Shown: positions 41,359 to 50,757, numbered from the stretch's first letter. The stretch: DNA of 64,000 nucleotides from Metallococcus carri (GCF_011440275.1 NZ_JAAOIV010000001.1:186001-250000); one strand, 5' to 3'. A program made the numbers and translations. Notes: generated from the letters alone by a model not told the origin.

Positions 41359-41823
41359 ATGTCGATACTCAGCAAGCCATCGATCCGGGGGTTCGTCGCG
41401 AAAGCACCCCAGGAACTGGAGACAAAGAACGGTGATCCGTACGTCAAGGTGAGGTTCGGCCAGGACCGCAAACACCGCGAGCCGGACGGCACCTTCACCG
41501 ACCTCGGAAAGACCTACGACACGATGGTTGCCTACGACGACAACGTGCAGCGGATCATCGACAATTTCGTTCCTGGTGACCGTTTCGTCGCGCAAGGTCA
41601 CATCCGTACCTTCTCTAAAGGCGACGACGGCCCCGAGAGCGAGGTGTTCGTCGTGACCGGGATCGGCCACGACAGCGCCTACACCCGCTATGACGTGGAC
41701 CGCAGCGCTCGACGGGCCCCCGTTGAGCAGACGCCCGAACGCGCCGCCTCACAACAGGCACCCGCGTTCGAGTCACCCGAGCGATCAGGGCAGAGCACAT
41801 CCGCTCCTGCCCTCGGCCTGTGA
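41359..41823 (+). CDS. single-stranded DNA-binding-like (OB-fold) protein
   Basis: The protein has 154 residues; GGAAGGAAG precedes the ATG. The OB-fold core reads IRGFVAKAPQEL, YVKVRFGQDRKHR, TMVAYDDNVQRIIDNFVPGD and RFVAQGHIRTF, as in bacterial SSB, followed by a Ser/Pro/Ala-rich flexible tail. The tail lacks the acidic DDDIPF-type tip of chromosomal SSB. It would coat transferred or replicating strands of the element. Confidence 0.78.
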   Translation: MSILSKPSIRGFVAKAPQELETKNGDPYVKVRFGQDRKHREPDGTFTDLGKTYDTMVAYDDNVQRIIDNFVPGDRFVAQGHIRTFSKGDDGPESEVFVVTGIGHDSAYTRYDVDRSARRAPVEQTPERAASQQAPAFESPERSGQSTSAPALGL

Positions 41824-41841
41824 CACAGGCGGGGAGACGCC

Positions 41842-42414
41842 GTGAGCGAGTACCTGACAGACCCTGACAGGCTCGACGAGGACGACCTGCTCGATGTGGA
41901 CGAGTTTGCCTCCGACGAGGCGCCGGACGTCGCGGAGCTGCCGCATCCGGTGAACTGGAACCTGCTGACCGCCGAGGAGCTGGAGGCCGAGTGGTTCGCC
42001 CTAGACCGGTGGGTGACCTGGCTGCGCCGCACCTACGGTCTGCCCGCTTTGGTGGTGCCGCCGTTCTGGCACCACCACCCTGAACTGGTGTGGGAGCTGT
42101 CAGCGCTGCATCTGCACTGGCTGGCCGCCTATGACCCCGAGCAGAATGCCTCCGCGGCGATCGGTTGGCACCGCGACTTCGCCGACGCCCGTGCACGGCT
42201 ACGTGATTGGGTCGCGGCCTCGGGCACCCGGATCGATCGTGATCGGCCGACCCGTCAGACGGTCTGGCCCGGGGAGGAACCAGCCGAGCCCGTCGAGGAC
42301 ACCGCGATCGCCGACCGAGCCGCGGAGTTCGAGGCCTTCGTCACCGCGGAGGTCGCCCAACGCCGGCAGGCCGAGGACGACTTCTACGCCGCGATCGCGG
42401 AAGAGGAACCGTGA
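41842..42414 (+). CDS. DUF4913-like conjugative-element protein
   Basis: The protein has 190 residues. The acidic start (DPDRLDEDDLLDVDEFASDE) precedes a helical domain with tryptophans and histidines (WVTWLRRTYGLPALVV, PFWHHHPELVWELSALHLHW), the pattern of DUF4913 proteins in actinobacterial plasmids. Function is unknown. It is coupled to the next small gene by a four-base overlap. Confidence 0.65.
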   Translation: MSEYLTDPDRLDEDDLLDVDEFASDEAPDVAELPHPVNWNLLTAEELEAEWFALDRWVTWLRRTYGLPALVVPPFWHHHPELVWELSALHLHWLAAYDPEQNASAAIGWHRDFADARARLRDWVAASGTRIDRDRPTRQTVWPGEEPAEPVEDTAIADRAAEFEAFVTAEVAQRRQAEDDFYAAIAEEEP

Positions 42415-42620
42415 GCACCGTGAGCACCGATACCGCGTGCCCGCCACCCGCTGAGGTGGGCGAGGTCATTCCCGAAGCCGCCTACGGAGCCTTCGTCGCT
42501 GGGTGGTGTGCCGGGATGGCCCGGCGCACCACCCATCCTGCATCTCAAGACGTAATCGAGCAGGTCGCGACGATGCTCGATGCCGCCAACGTGGCCGACG
42601 CGCTCACTCGGCCGGAGTGA
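42411..42620 (+). CDS. small hypothetical protein next to the integrase
   Basis: The product has 69 residues with one helical block (YGAFVAGWCAGMARRTTH and DVIEQVATMLDAANVADALT). Its 3' end overlaps the convergent serine-integrase gene by 17 bp. A small gene in this position could be a recombination directionality factor, but no sequence feature proves it. Confidence 0.5.
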   Translation: MSTVSTDTACPPPAEVGEVIPEAAYGAFVAGWCAGMARRTTHPASQDVIEQVATMLDAANVADALTRPE

Positions 42621-44247
42621 TCCTCAACCGCTCCTCGGTCGGTGCCGTACCCGGCAGCGCGTCGATCCGGTGGATCATCCGTCGCAGGTAGGCGCGCTTC
42701 TCGGTGATCGTCCTCTCCTTCCACGTCGCGATCAACGCTGGGCCGTCCTTGATCGGGAACTCCTCCAGCTCCATTGCATCCAATCGGCGCTGGAGGCCAT
42801 CAAGGCGCTGCTGCGCGTCAGCGATCAGCGACAGCAGCACCGTCACCATCGCACCCCGGTACTCCCCGGTGCCCTGCTTGGATAGCAGCGCATCACGCTC
42901 GGCCCTGGCTTCATCGAGCTGTGACAGCACCTCATTGATGCCCACATCGGCCCGGGCGGCACGACGTCGGGTACGCGCGGCGGCGAGCGCATCATCGGTG
43001 ATCTGGGCGAAGAACCAGCCCAGCACAAATGCCTCGCCCTTGACCGCATCGATCGTGCATCCGCCCAAGCAGTTCCCCGGACCCCGGATCTTGTTGGCCT
43101 GGCAGCGGTACGCGAACGCCGGCACTCGCTCACCAGAGGCACGCTTGCGAGACTTCTGATGCCCGTACAGGCGTTCCCCGCACTGGCAATGCAACAGCCC
43201 TGTCAGCAGCCACTCGTGCGAACCCCACGGTCGCCTGGTCCGTGAGGTCTTCGCTTCCTCTAACAGTCGGCGCGCACGCAACCAGGTCACCCGATCACAG
43301 ACCGGTTCCTGAGCGATGACCGGTTCGCCTGACGCATCCCGGGCGATGAAGTCGAGCAAGTCGAGTTTCACACCACGCTGGTGTTCGGGCACCTGCCGCA
43401 TCCGGTAGCCAATCATCCGGGGCGAGACCAGCGACCGGTACACCGTCGCCTCAAACACCGGCCCGCCCGCAGCAGTGGTGATCCCGTACTGGTCGCTCCA
43501 GTAGCGAGCGATCTGCGCCAGGCTCTTGCCCGCTAGCACCATGTCCACCGCGTCCTTCAACGCCGGATGTTCCACCGGATGCGGCACCAGCCGCACCCCG
43601 GAACGTCCGAACTCATCGACCACGCGCGGGCCAGCCATCCACCCAAGTGGCGGCGTGCCGCCGTGGTGGAACCCAGCCTCGGCCAGGTGCCGCTTCGAGG
43701 CCAATTGCCGCTCACTCATCGAGTCCGTCTCAACCTCCGCGAGCAGTGCCTTGATCCCGGTCACCAGCTTCGCCCCCGCGGTCGCGGTGTTCAGCTCATC
43801 GGCGCTGTCTTGATGCGACAACAAGTACACGCCCGAGCGCTGGCACTGCCCGATCCACTCGATGCACTTCGCCGCGATCCGGTTCGTGCGATCCAGCTTC
43901 CAGAACGCCACTGCTGGTACCGTCCCGGCCTGGATGTCCTGGTTCAGCTGACGCCACCCCTTGCGGTTCTTCGCCGCAGAAGCGCTCGCTGAGTCGTTAT
44001 CGATGTACTCACCCATCACCGTCCACCCACCCTCGGCGGTGAGCTTGCGAGTCAGATCAAGGCGCTGACGCTCGATCGCATCCGCCTTGTCCTTGTGGTA
44101 CTTCGACAGCCGCAAGTACAGATAGATCGGCCGCGTGCCTTCCACTGGTGTGTCCGGCCCCGTCTGAGTAAACGCCGGATAGACCACCGCCCGTGTCGCC
44201 CGTCCCGGCCGTGCGTTCGCGCCAGGCTGCCTCGTAGTCGTCTTCAT
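42604..44247 (-). CDS. int: large serine recombinase, ICE integrase
   Basis: From ATG 44247, with AAGGAGGT upstream, the product has 547 residues. The resolvase domain carries the nucleophile S48 (YLYLRLSKY) and continues with WKLDRTNRI. A recombinase domain follows (LGWMAGPRVV; MIGYRMRQ), then a zinc ribbon (LLHCQCGERLYGHQKS with later C-residues in YRCQANKIRGPGNC) and a coiled-coil segment. This is the complete architecture of phage and ICE large serine integrases. It lies at the right end, reading inward from the truncated comM, so it catalysed integration there. An earlier in-frame ATG at 44283 is unlikely, because it lies upstream of the ribosome site. Confidence 0.92.
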   Translation of the reverse strand: MKTTTRQPGANARPGRATRAVVYPAFTQTGPDTPVEGTRPIYLYLRLSKYHKDKADAIERQRLDLTRKLTAEGGWTVMGEYIDNDSASASAAKNRKGWRQLNQDIQAGTVPAVAFWKLDRTNRIAAKCIEWIGQCQRSGVYLLSHQDSADELNTATAGAKLVTGIKALLAEVETDSMSERQLASKRHLAEAGFHHGGTPPLGWMAGPRVVDEFGRSGVRLVPHPVEHPALKDAVDMVLAGKSLAQIARYWSDQYGITTAAGGPVFEATVYRSLVSPRMIGYRMRQVPEHQRGVKLDLLDFIARDASGEPVIAQEPVCDRVTWLRARRLLEEAKTSRTRRPWGSHEWLLTGLLHCQCGERLYGHQKSRKRASGERVPAFAYRCQANKIRGPGNCLGGCTIDAVKGEAFVLGWFFAQITDDALAAARTRRRAARADVGINEVLSQLDEARAERDALLSKQGTGEYRGAMVTVLLSLIADAQQRLDGLQRRLDAMELEEFPIKDGPALIATWKERTITEKRAYLRRMIHRIDALPGTAPTEERLRITPAE

Positions 44248-44252
44248 CAGTG

Positions 44253-44272
44253 ACCTCCTTCGAGAAGGAGGT
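44253..44272 (-). promoter_or_regulatory. hairpin covering the integrase ribosome-binding site
   Basis: ACCTCCTT-cgag-AAGGAGGT is an eight-base perfect stem with a four-base loop. On the integrase mRNA one arm is the Shine-Dalgarno sequence itself (AAGGAGGT), six bases before the ATG. Folding would mask it. Confidence 0.6.
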
Positions 44273-44280
44273 GCACTTTC

Positions 44281-44299
44281 CATTGCTCGACTCGTCGAG
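44281..44299. other. right attachment junction (attR) of the ICE in comM
   Basis: On the minus strand comM reads GILFLDE up to 44291 and then changes to unrelated sequence (SSNGKC). Family members continue with APEF. The crossover must therefore be in or next to the GACGAG codons for Asp-Glu. The left junction is outside the window, so the core duplication cannot be compared. Confidence 0.7.
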
Positions 44300-45220
44300 G
44301 AAGAGGATGCCGGTGTGGGCCCGCGAGACGGCGCCCGGCCGGATGCGTCCCGAACCGCCGCCCACCATCGCCGCCAACGACGTCCCGTGGTGCGGAGCGA
44401 CGAAGGGTGGGTGGCGCACCAGCACGTCCGCCTCGAGCTGACCGAGCACCGAGTGGATCGCGGTCACCTCGAGCGCCTCGGCCTCGGTGAGCGCCGGCAG
44501 GATGCCCGGCAGTCGTTCGGCGATCATCGTCTTGCCCGCGCCGGGCGGTCCGATCATCGCCATGTGGTGTCCGCCGGCCGCGGCGACCTCGACGGCATAC
44601 CTCGCCTCGGGTTGTCCCACGACATCGCGCAGGTCGGGCAGCGACCGCGAACTCGGCGAGGGCGGTTCGATGACCGGCAGCGGCGGCGGCTGCTTACCGC
44701 GGGCCAGGCAGCGATAGCGCACCACGAGGTCAGCCAGATCCCGCACCGGCACCACCTCGACACCGCTCACCAGTGCCGCCTCGCGGGCATTCTGCTCGGG
44801 GACGACGACCGTGCGCACGCCGGCCGCGGCGGCCGCGAGCACCGCAGGCAGCACGCCGGGCAATGGCCGCACGGTGCCGTCCAGACCGAGTTCACCCAGG
44901 TGCACCACATCGCGGATCACCCGCGTGTCGACCTCGTCGCCACCGGCGGCGAGCGCCGCCAGCGCGATCGCCACATCGAAGCCGGACCCCTGTTTGGGCA
45001 GGTCGGCCGGCGACATGTTCACCGTGATCCGCTGGCGCGACAGCTTGAGATCACTGTTGGCGCAGGCGGCCAGGATGCGGTCGGGCGCTTGTTTGCAGGC
45101 GGTGTCGGGCAGGCCGCCGAGGATGAACTTCGGCAGTCCGGCGGACACATCGGCCTCGATATCGACGACCGTCCCCTCGATCCCCACCACGGCGACGGCC
45201 CGAGTCCGTCCGACGCCCAT
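44291..45220 (-). pseudogene. comM: comM (YifB/Mg-chelatase-like ATPase), 3' part cut off by the ICE
   Basis: The chromosomal part encodes 310 of about 510 residues. It has the N-terminal S5-like/Lon-like domain (ADVSAGLPKFILGGLPDTA; NMSPADLPKQGSGFDVAIAL) and Walker A GPPGAGKTMIAERLPG, ending within Walker B (GILFLDE). The frame continues into the element to a stop near 44057, adding about 78 foreign residues. ComM is a branch-migration helicase used in natural transformation, and this copy cannot function. The other half is expected at the left end of the ICE. It overlaps yraN (TGATG). Confidence 0.9.
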
Positions 45221-45594
45221 CAGGCCACGTCCCGCAGGTGTTCGAGCTGATAGCTGCCGTCCCTGGCGACCAGCACCCCGATCACGTCGACGCGCAGCGC
45301 GGCGGCGTGCGCGTCGTGGTCGCGCGCCCAGCGAGCGGCCAGCCGCCGCAACCGATGTGCCTTGACCTGGGTGACCGCCTCGATCGGGCTGCCGAAGGCG
45401 ACGGACCGGCGCGTCTTGACCTCGACGACCACGATCGTGCGGGTCGGCTCCTCCCAAGCGACCAGGTCGATCTCGCCATCGCGGCAGCGCCAGTTGCGGT
45501 CGATGATCCGCAGCCCGGCGCGGGTCAGGAAGGCTGCGGCGTAGTCCTCACCGCGGGCGCCGAGGGCCCGGCGGTCGCCTGTGTCGATGTCCAT
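45220..45594 (-). CDS. yraN: YraN family endonuclease-like protein (UPF0102)
   Basis: The protein has 124 residues with a PD-(D/E)xK-like core: the acidic and lysine positions appear in GEIDLVAWEE and VVVEVKTRRS. It is a standard neighbour of comM and rnhB in actinobacteria. The biochemical role is unproven, although a structure-specific nuclease has been suggested for the family. Its stop overlaps the comM start, so in the intact chromosome the two were coupled. Confidence 0.88.
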   Translation of the reverse strand: MDIDTGDRRALGARGEDYAAAFLTRAGLRIIDRNWRCRDGEIDLVAWEEPTRTIVVVEVKTRRSVAFGSPIEAVTQVKAHRLRRLAARWARDHDAHAAALRVDVIGVLVARDGSYQLEHLRDVA

Positions 45595-45687
45595 GCCGAC
45601 CAGCGTCGGCTGCGCGCACAGGCGAGGCGAGCGGCATACGGCCGGACTGTGAACAACTCGACCTAGCGACCCAAGGTCCCCTGTGAA

Positions 45688-45993
45688 TTACTCCGGGAGC
45701 TCAAGCTCCCGGGGCGGCAGCTCCTCGACGTTGACGTCCTTGAAGGTGAGCACCCGCACGTTCTTGACGAACCGCGCCGGCCGGTAGACATCCCACACCC
45801 ACGCGTCGTTCATCCGCACTTCGAAGAACACCTCCGCGCCCTCGCCCCGCACCAGGACATCCACCTCGTTGCACAGGTAGAACCGCCGCTCGGTCTCCAC
45901 CACGTGGGTGAACAGGCCGACGACATCGCGGTACTCCCGATAGAGCTGCAGCTCCTGCTCGTTCTCATAGCGTTCGAGGTCCTCAGCGCTCAC
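45688..45993 (-). CDS. DUF2469 family protein
   Basis: The protein has 101 residues with the conserved opening [20 protein letters not shown] and a beta-rich remainder ([31 protein letters not shown]). This family is nearly universal in actinobacteria and always lies after rnhB. The function is unknown. It overlaps rnhB by four bases. Confidence 0.9.
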   Translation of the reverse strand: MSAEDLERYENEQELQLYREYRDVVGLFTHVVETERRFYLCNEVDVLVRGEGAEVFFEVRMNDAWVWDVYRPARFVKNVRVLTFKDVNVEELPPRELELPE

Positions 45994-46688
45994 ACCTGCA
46001 TCCTTTCAGGATCGCCGGCGACAGGGGCCTCCGCGACGAACCGGCGCCACGATCGCCGGTGCAGCTCGCACGGCCCATGCTGATCCAGCGCTGCCAGGTG
46101 GTCCGGCGCCGAGTAACCCTTGTTGCCGGCCCAGTTGTACTGCGGAAAGCGCTCGTGCCTGTCGACGAGCATGCCGTCGCGCTCGACCTTGGCCAGCACC
46201 GACGCGGCCGCGACCGACGAGCACTTCATATCCGCCTTGATCATCGTGCGCACCGGGGGTGTCGCCGGCGCGTCGAGCAGGCCGAACAATCCCACCCGTG
46301 CGGGATCGGTGAGCCAGTCGTGATTTCCGTCCAGGATCACCAGATCAGGTATGACGGGCAGCGCGGCGAGCGCTCGCTCCCCCGCCAGCCGCAGCGCACG
46401 CATGATGCCGATCTGGTCGATCTCCGCCGCGGATGCATGGCCAACGGCATACGCCACCGCCCACCGCCGCAGCTTCGGCACCATCGCGACCCGGGCGGCG
46501 GGCGTGAGCAGCTTTGAGTCACGCACACCCTGCGGCGCGGTCCGGGATGACTCATCGATCACGACGACGCCGACCGACACCGGGCCGGCGAGCGCACCGC
46601 GCCCGACCTCGTCCATCCCGGCCAACAACCGGAATCCCTCGCGCTGCAGTGACCTCTCGACCCGCAGGCTCGGCCTGCGGACGGTCAC
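45990..46688 (-). CDS. rnhB: ribonuclease HII
   Basis: I place the start at GTG 46688, which overlaps the lepB stop, giving 232 residues. The active-site acids lie in [25 protein letters not shown] and [18 protein letters not shown], all in family order. RNase HII removes RNA from RNA-DNA hybrids and single ribonucleotides from DNA. A longer reading from 46754 would run through the end of lepB. Confidence 0.92.
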   Translation of the reverse strand: MTVRRPSLRVERSLQREGFRLLAGMDEVGRGALAGPVSVGVVVIDESSRTAPQGVRDSKLLTPAARVAMVPKLRRWAVAYAVGHASAAEIDQIGIMRALRLAGERALAALPVIPDLVILDGNHDWLTDPARVGLFGLLDAPATPPVRTMIKADMKCSSVAAASVLAKVERDGMLVDRHERFPQYNWAGNKGYSAPDHLAALDQHGPCELHRRSWRRFVAEAPVAGDPERMQV

Positions 46689-47437
46689 GGGTTCGGCACC
46701 TTGGCGAAGACTTGCGGGTATGCCGGCAGCGACTGGATGCGACTGATCGGCCACGCGATCGCCACCACCTGGCCGGTGATGAGGTTCTCCGGCACCGAGC
46801 CGGTGCGGCCGGATCCGTCGTCATGGCCACGCGAGTCGTAGGAATGGTCCCGATTGTCACCCATCACCCAAACCCGTCCGGCCGGCACGGTGATCGAGAA
46901 GTTGTCGGCGCACGGCCGGTTGCCCGGGGCGACATACGGCTCGTTGAGGGCGGCACCGTTGACGGTCACCTTGCCGCTCACGCAGGCGACATTGTCACCG
47001 GGCAGGCCGATCAACCGCTTGACGACGTGGTGGCCGCCGCCGGGCAGGATGCCGACGAACTCAAGCGCGCTCTTGGCACCGCGGACCACCGCATTGGAAC
47101 TGTCCTGCTGCACCGGTCCCCACGAACTGGGCTGCTCGAACACGATCACATCTCCACGGTTCAGCGCCGAGCGTTGCGGCGTGAACTTGCTGACCACGAT
47201 GCGATCGCCGATGTCGAGGGTGTTCTCCATCGACTCCGACGGGATCGAAAACGGCTGCGCCACAAAGGTTTTCACCAGAAACGAAATGGTCAACGCGATG
47301 ACCGCGATGATGATGACTTCCCGCAGGGCACCGCCACCGCGGCGCGGGCGGCGCTTGCCCTCGGACCGGCTCGGCACCTCGCCCGGGGCATAACCGTCGT
47401 CCGTTCGCGCGGGAGAGTCGGTGGGTTCCTCGGTCAT
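46685..47437 (-). CDS. lepB: type I signal peptidase, third of three
   Basis: The protein has 250 residues. One N-terminal membrane helix ([19 protein letters not shown]) is followed by the catalytic serine box [12 protein letters not shown] and the lysine box [15 protein letters not shown], then [12 protein letters not shown]. It cleaves secretory signal peptides outside the membrane. It overlaps both neighbours by four bases. Confidence 0.93.
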   Translation of the reverse strand: MTEEPTDSPARTDDGYAPGEVPSRSEGKRRPRRGGGALREVIIIAVIALTISFLVKTFVAQPFSIPSESMENTLDIGDRIVVSKFTPQRSALNRGDVIVFEQPSSWGPVQQDSSNAVVRGAKSALEFVGILPGGGHHVVKRLIGLPGDNVACVSGKVTVNGAALNEPYVAPGNRPCADNFSITVPAGRVWVMGDNRDHSYDSRGHDDGSGRTGSVPENLITGQVVAIAWPISRIQSLPAYPQVFAKVPNP

Positions 47438-48339
47438 CGATCAGGCACCTTGTCGAAAGTCGTCGAATAATTGCTCAGCCAGCTGCCCCGCCCGACCGGC
47501 CAGATGATGCCGATCGCGCGCCCGGTGACCTTGTCGATCGGCACCGACCCGGTCTTGCCCGTCCCGTCGTCGTGAGCACGCGAGTCGGCCGAATCGTTGC
47601 GATGGTCGCCCATCACCCAGATCCGGCCCGGAGGCACCACGATGCTAAACCGTTCGTCGCTCGGTGCGGCCCCGGCATACAGATAGGGCTCGGTGAGCGG
47701 GACGCCGTTGACGGTGAGGCGACCCTGCTGGTCACAGCACGCGACCTTGTCGCCGGGCAGCCCGATCAGTCGTTTGATGAGGTGGTCGTCGCCGGCCGGA
47801 TAGAGACCGACGAACTGCAGGCCGGACACCACCGCTCCGCTCACTCCGGACCGCTTGGCCGGCGGCTGGTCCAGCCAGTTGTCCGGATCGGAGAAGACCA
47901 CGACGTCTCCGCGGCGCAGGTCGAAGACCCCAGGCGTCAGCTTGCTGACCAGCACCCGGTCACCGGGCTCCAAGGTGCTTTGCATCGACCCCGACGGGAT
48001 CGAGAAAGGTTGCACCACAAAGGTCTTGATCAGCAGCGACAGCACCAGGGCCGCCACGATCACGATGGCGAGCTCGCGCACCCATTGCAGCACCGAGGTG
48101 GGCTTGTGGGTGAGCGGCAGTTTGGTGCGCAGGCCGGTCGGCACCGGCGAGGGCCGCGGCGCTCCGCGCTGCAGCTCGATCGCCTGAGTCAGGTTGGGGT
48201 CGGCGGGTGCCTTGGGCATGGGCAGCTTGGCGCGCGGCCGGCCCCGCTCGACGAGCTCGCGCACCTGGGCGGCCGACATCGCCGAGGTGTCCTCGGTCGA
48301 GGTATGCCGCCGCGGCAGCCGGAATCGCTCCTCGCTCAC
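47434..48339 (-). CDS. lepB: type I signal peptidase, second of three
   Basis: GTG 48339 overlaps the stop of the preceding lepB (GTGA) and gives 301 residues. The N-terminal cytoplasmic extension of about 90 residues (AAQVRELVERGRPRAKLP) is long for the family. The membrane helix, serine box FSIPSGSMQSTL, lysine box [14 protein letters not shown] and MGDHRNDSADSR follow. Starts farther upstream would lie inside the neighbouring gene. Confidence 0.9.
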   Translation of the reverse strand: MSEERFRLPRRHTSTEDTSAMSAAQVRELVERGRPRAKLPMPKAPADPNLTQAIELQRGAPRPSPVPTGLRTKLPLTHKPTSVLQWVRELAIVIVAALVLSLLIKTFVVQPFSIPSGSMQSTLEPGDRVLVSKLTPGVFDLRRGDVVVFSDPDNWLDQPPAKRSGVSGAVVSGLQFVGLYPAGDDHLIKRLIGLPGDKVACCDQQGRLTVNGVPLTEPYLYAGAAPSDERFSIVVPPGRIWVMGDHRNDSADSRAHDDGTGKTGSVPIDKVTGRAIGIIWPVGRGSWLSNYSTTFDKVPDR

Positions 48340-48944
48340 GGCCCGAGTCTCCCCCACGATGACGTCGGCCAGTAACGCCACGTCGCCACTCCGATCACAT
48401 CGCCCTGCCGTATGCCGCCGCCGCCCGGGTCACCGAGATGGTTGCGGGAGTCGTCGGAGTCGGCCCGCCGGTCGCCGAGCACGAAATAGCGGCCGGCCGG
48501 CACGGTGGTGTCGAAGGGCGGGCCCTTGGCGCCCCGCGGGCTGAGATAGGGCTCAGGTTGCACCCGCCCATTGATGCGCAGCACGCCGCGGGAGTCTGCG
48601 CTGACGCGGTCCCCCGGCATACCGACGACGCGTTTGACGTAGACCGGCCGGCCGGGATGAAAACCAAGCGCAGCGAGCACGCCGCCGCCACCGTCGCTGC
48701 CGCGGAAGGCCTCGCCGGCGTCGAAGACGACCAGGTCGCCCCGGTGGATCGCGGTATGACGCAGCACGACGATTCGATCGCCGGGACGCAGCGTGGGTTC
48801 CATCGAAGAGGACGGCACCGTGAAGGTCTCGACCACGATGCCGTGCAGGACGGCGACCAGCGCGACCACGAGGAGGGCCGCGAACGCGGGGCGCCGCAGA
48901 CGCGACGGCGGCGCGCCCTCCGAAGAGGACGCGCCGCCGGTCAC
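48336..48944 (-). CDS. lepB: type I signal peptidase, first of three
   Basis: The protein has 202 residues and is the most diverged of the three. It has one membrane helix (FAALLVVALVAVLHGIVVE), the serine box FTVPSSSMEPTLRPGD, the lysine box VYVKRVVGMPGDRV and LGDRRADSDDSRNHLGDPG. All catalytic parts are present. It follows rplS by 17 bp. Confidence 0.9.
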   Translation of the reverse strand: MTGGASSSEGAPPSRLRRPAFAALLVVALVAVLHGIVVETFTVPSSSMEPTLRPGDRIVVLRHTAIHRGDLVVFDAGEAFRGSDGGGGVLAALGFHPGRPVYVKRVVGMPGDRVSADSRGVLRINGRVQPEPYLSPRGAKGPPFDTTVPAGRYFVLGDRRADSDDSRNHLGDPGGGGIRQGDVIGVATWRYWPTSSWGRLGP

Positions 48945-48961
48945 GTGCGCTGTGGAGATGC

Positions 48962-49321
48962 TCAGGCCTGAGCCGGAGTCTCGCGCTTCTCCTTGATCTT
49001 CGCCGCCTTGCCGCGCAGCTCGCGCAGGTAGTAGAGCTTGGCGCGGCGGACGTCACCGCGGGTCACGACCTCGATCTTGTCGATGACCGGGGTGTGCAGC
49101 GGGAAGGTGCGCTCCACGCCGACGCCGAAGCTGACCTTGCGGACGGTGAAGGTCTCGCCGACGCCCGCGCCGTGGCGGCGGATGACGACGCCCTGGAACA
49201 CCTGGACACGGCTGCGGTTACCTTCGATGACCTTGACGTGCACCTTGACGGTGTCACCCGCGCGGAAGGCGGGGATGTCGGTCCGCAGGCTGGCCTTGTC
49301 GATCTCGTCGAACTTCTGCAT
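48962..49321 (-). CDS. rplS: 50S ribosomal protein L19
   Basis: From ATG 49321 the product has 119 residues, the normal L19 length. The family text is clear: [54 protein letters not shown] and [20 protein letters not shown]. The ribosome site is weak. The open frame continues upstream to 49654, but that extension is not part of L19. L19 sits at the 30S-50S interface. Confidence 0.95.
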   Translation of the reverse strand: MQKFDEIDKASLRTDIPAFRAGDTVKVHVKVIEGNRSRVQVFQGVVIRRHGAGVGETFTVRKVSFGVGVERTFPLHTPVIDKIEVVTRGDVRRAKLYYLRELRGKAAKIKEKRETPAQA

Positions 49322-49500
49322 GAGTTCTGCTTTCTCGTGACGCCGCAGGTCGTCACCGTCGTGGGTCTGGTGCGCGTCGTCCTTCGCGGCCACATGCTGC
49401 GCACTCCCCCTGCGGCGGGGGCCGGTCGACGCAAGGATCAAGTATGCCGGACCACCCGCCTCCCCGCGAAATCGCCGGTGCGGTGCGCAGACTGGTGCCG
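49322..49500. promoter_or_regulatory. rplS leader and likely promoter region
   Basis: The spacer upstream of rplS up to the repeat block contains CCCCC-tgcggc-GGGGG, which may fold. Since trmD does not adjoin rplS here, the downstream lepB group needs its own promoter, and this is the likely place. I cannot fix a -10 box. Confidence 0.35.
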
Positions 49501-49620
49501 CCACTGGCATGCGCTCCGGCCACTCGCATGCGGTCCGGCTACTCGCATGCGCTGACCACGGCATGCACGTGCGCTCACCGCATGCGAGTGGGCTCAACGC
49601 ATGCGAGTGCGCGCCAGCTG
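49501..49620. repeat. GCATGC-rich palindromic repeat block 1
   Basis: The block contains six GCATGC cores. Three on the left read ACTnGCATGCG and two on the right are inverted, CGCATGCGAGT, around a centre with GCATGCACGTG. It would fold into nested hairpins. The last codons and stop of the AbiEi-like gene lie inside it. Confidence 0.7.
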
Positions 49621-50532
49621 GACCACGCGGGCGGGATCGGTGAGGTCGGACCACACCAGCCGGACCACCTCGTAGCCCGCGCGGCGCAAGGCATCCTCGC
49701 GCCGCTTCTCCGCGACCAACGCAGCCCGACCGTCGGCGCCGTCATACTTCACCGCGCCATCGAACTCGATCACCACATTGCGGACGAGCAGGTCGACACG
49801 AAAGCACCCCGCGTCGGTGCCGATCTCGACCTGACTGCGCACTGGGAAACCGGCACCGACGAGGATCAGCCGGGTGAGGGACTCGCCGGGCGATTCGGCC
49901 AGCCCGTCTGCCAGGTGCAGCATCTGGCGCGCAGACCGTATGCCGGGTCGCCGAGCGTTGGCGTCGATCCAGGCCATCAGCGATTCGGTCGTCACCAACG
50001 AGTGGTGCAAGGCGGCGTCGCACGCCACGACGCCGGCCTCGAGACCGGATCGCAGAGCATGCGAGATGACCGCCACCTCGGGTCGCACCACGCCAACGCC
50101 CGCGAGCTGCACAGCCGACCCGGGGCCCCAGCAACGCTCCACCACGACACCGGGGTGGCGATAGGCCCCACCGGCCGCAACCCGGGCGAGCACGACCAAG
50201 GGATCGTCGTGCAGGACGGGGAGCCGATGCACCGCCAGCGCCGTGTGCCCGCTGCCGACCCGAGCGATCTGCCCGGCGTCAAGGTCTGAGCCACGAAACC
50301 CGCGCAACACAGCGCGCGCCTCGAGCATCCGTCTCGTCGCCCGATCCCCCGCCTGCCACGCGTCGTTGTGCACATAAGCCCCACGCCGCACGCGGCGCAG
50401 CACGCCCTCGCGGACCCATCGGTCGGCCTGGGTGGCATCGACGCCGATGGCCTCGAGGTCAGCGAGACCGACGGCACCACCCATCGCGAAGAGTCGGGCG
50501 TGCAGCGGTGAATCGAGAACGGTCATCGGCAT
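49594..50532 (-). CDS. AbiEi-type/DUF559-like protein
   Basis: From ATG 50532 (or 50526) the product has 312 residues. The N-terminus has the AbiEi antitoxin-type winged-helix pattern ([25 protein letters not shown]). The C-terminus has a DUF559/Vsr-like endonuclease core ([37 protein letters not shown]). Similar proteins are abundant in actinobacterial genomes and are usually solitary. No AbiEii partner is visible. The gene sits between rplS and trmD, which are adjacent in most relatives, and both its ends touch matching repeat blocks. Confidence 0.75.
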   Translation of the reverse strand: MPMTVLDSPLHARLFAMGGAVGLADLEAIGVDATQADRWVREGVLRRVRRGAYVHNDAWQAGDRATRRMLEARAVLRGFRGSDLDAGQIARVGSGHTALAVHRLPVLHDDPLVVLARVAAGGAYRHPGVVVERCWGPGSAVQLAGVGVVRPEVAVISHALRSGLEAGVVACDAALHHSLVTTESLMAWIDANARRPGIRSARQMLHLADGLAESPGESLTRLILVGAGFPVRSQVEIGTDAGCFRVDLLVRNVVIEFDGAVKYDGADGRAALVAEKRREDALRRAGYEVVRLVWSDLTDPARVVQLARTRMR

Positions 50533-50636
50533 ACGGTCGGCCGAGGCACACCGGACGGTGAAGGGACTCGGGCCGCAGCTGTGGATATCTCGGGCTTCGA
50601 GCTCACCGCGAGCTGTGGACAACAAGGATGCCCGGC

Positions 50637-50757
50637 ACCCACTCGCATACCTTCCGGCCACTCGCATGCGGGCACATCACCTGCATGCCGTGGTCACGGT
50701 CTGCGAGTCAACCCAGCGCATGCAAGTGGGCTCAGCGCATGCGAGTGCAGGTCAGCT
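50637..50757. repeat. GCATGC-rich palindromic repeat block 2
   Basis: The block has four GCATGC cores and one decayed copy (GCATAC). It shares TCCGGCCACTCGCATGCGG and a right arm with GTGGGCTCA, CGCATGCGAGTGC and CAGCTG with block 1, in the same order. The trmD stop codon lies at its right edge (50752). Confidence 0.7.

Noticed and set aside
42411-42620. Small gene next to the integrase as excisionase (RDF)
   Set aside because: The position fits, but no feature of the protein supports it, so it is listed only as hypothetical.
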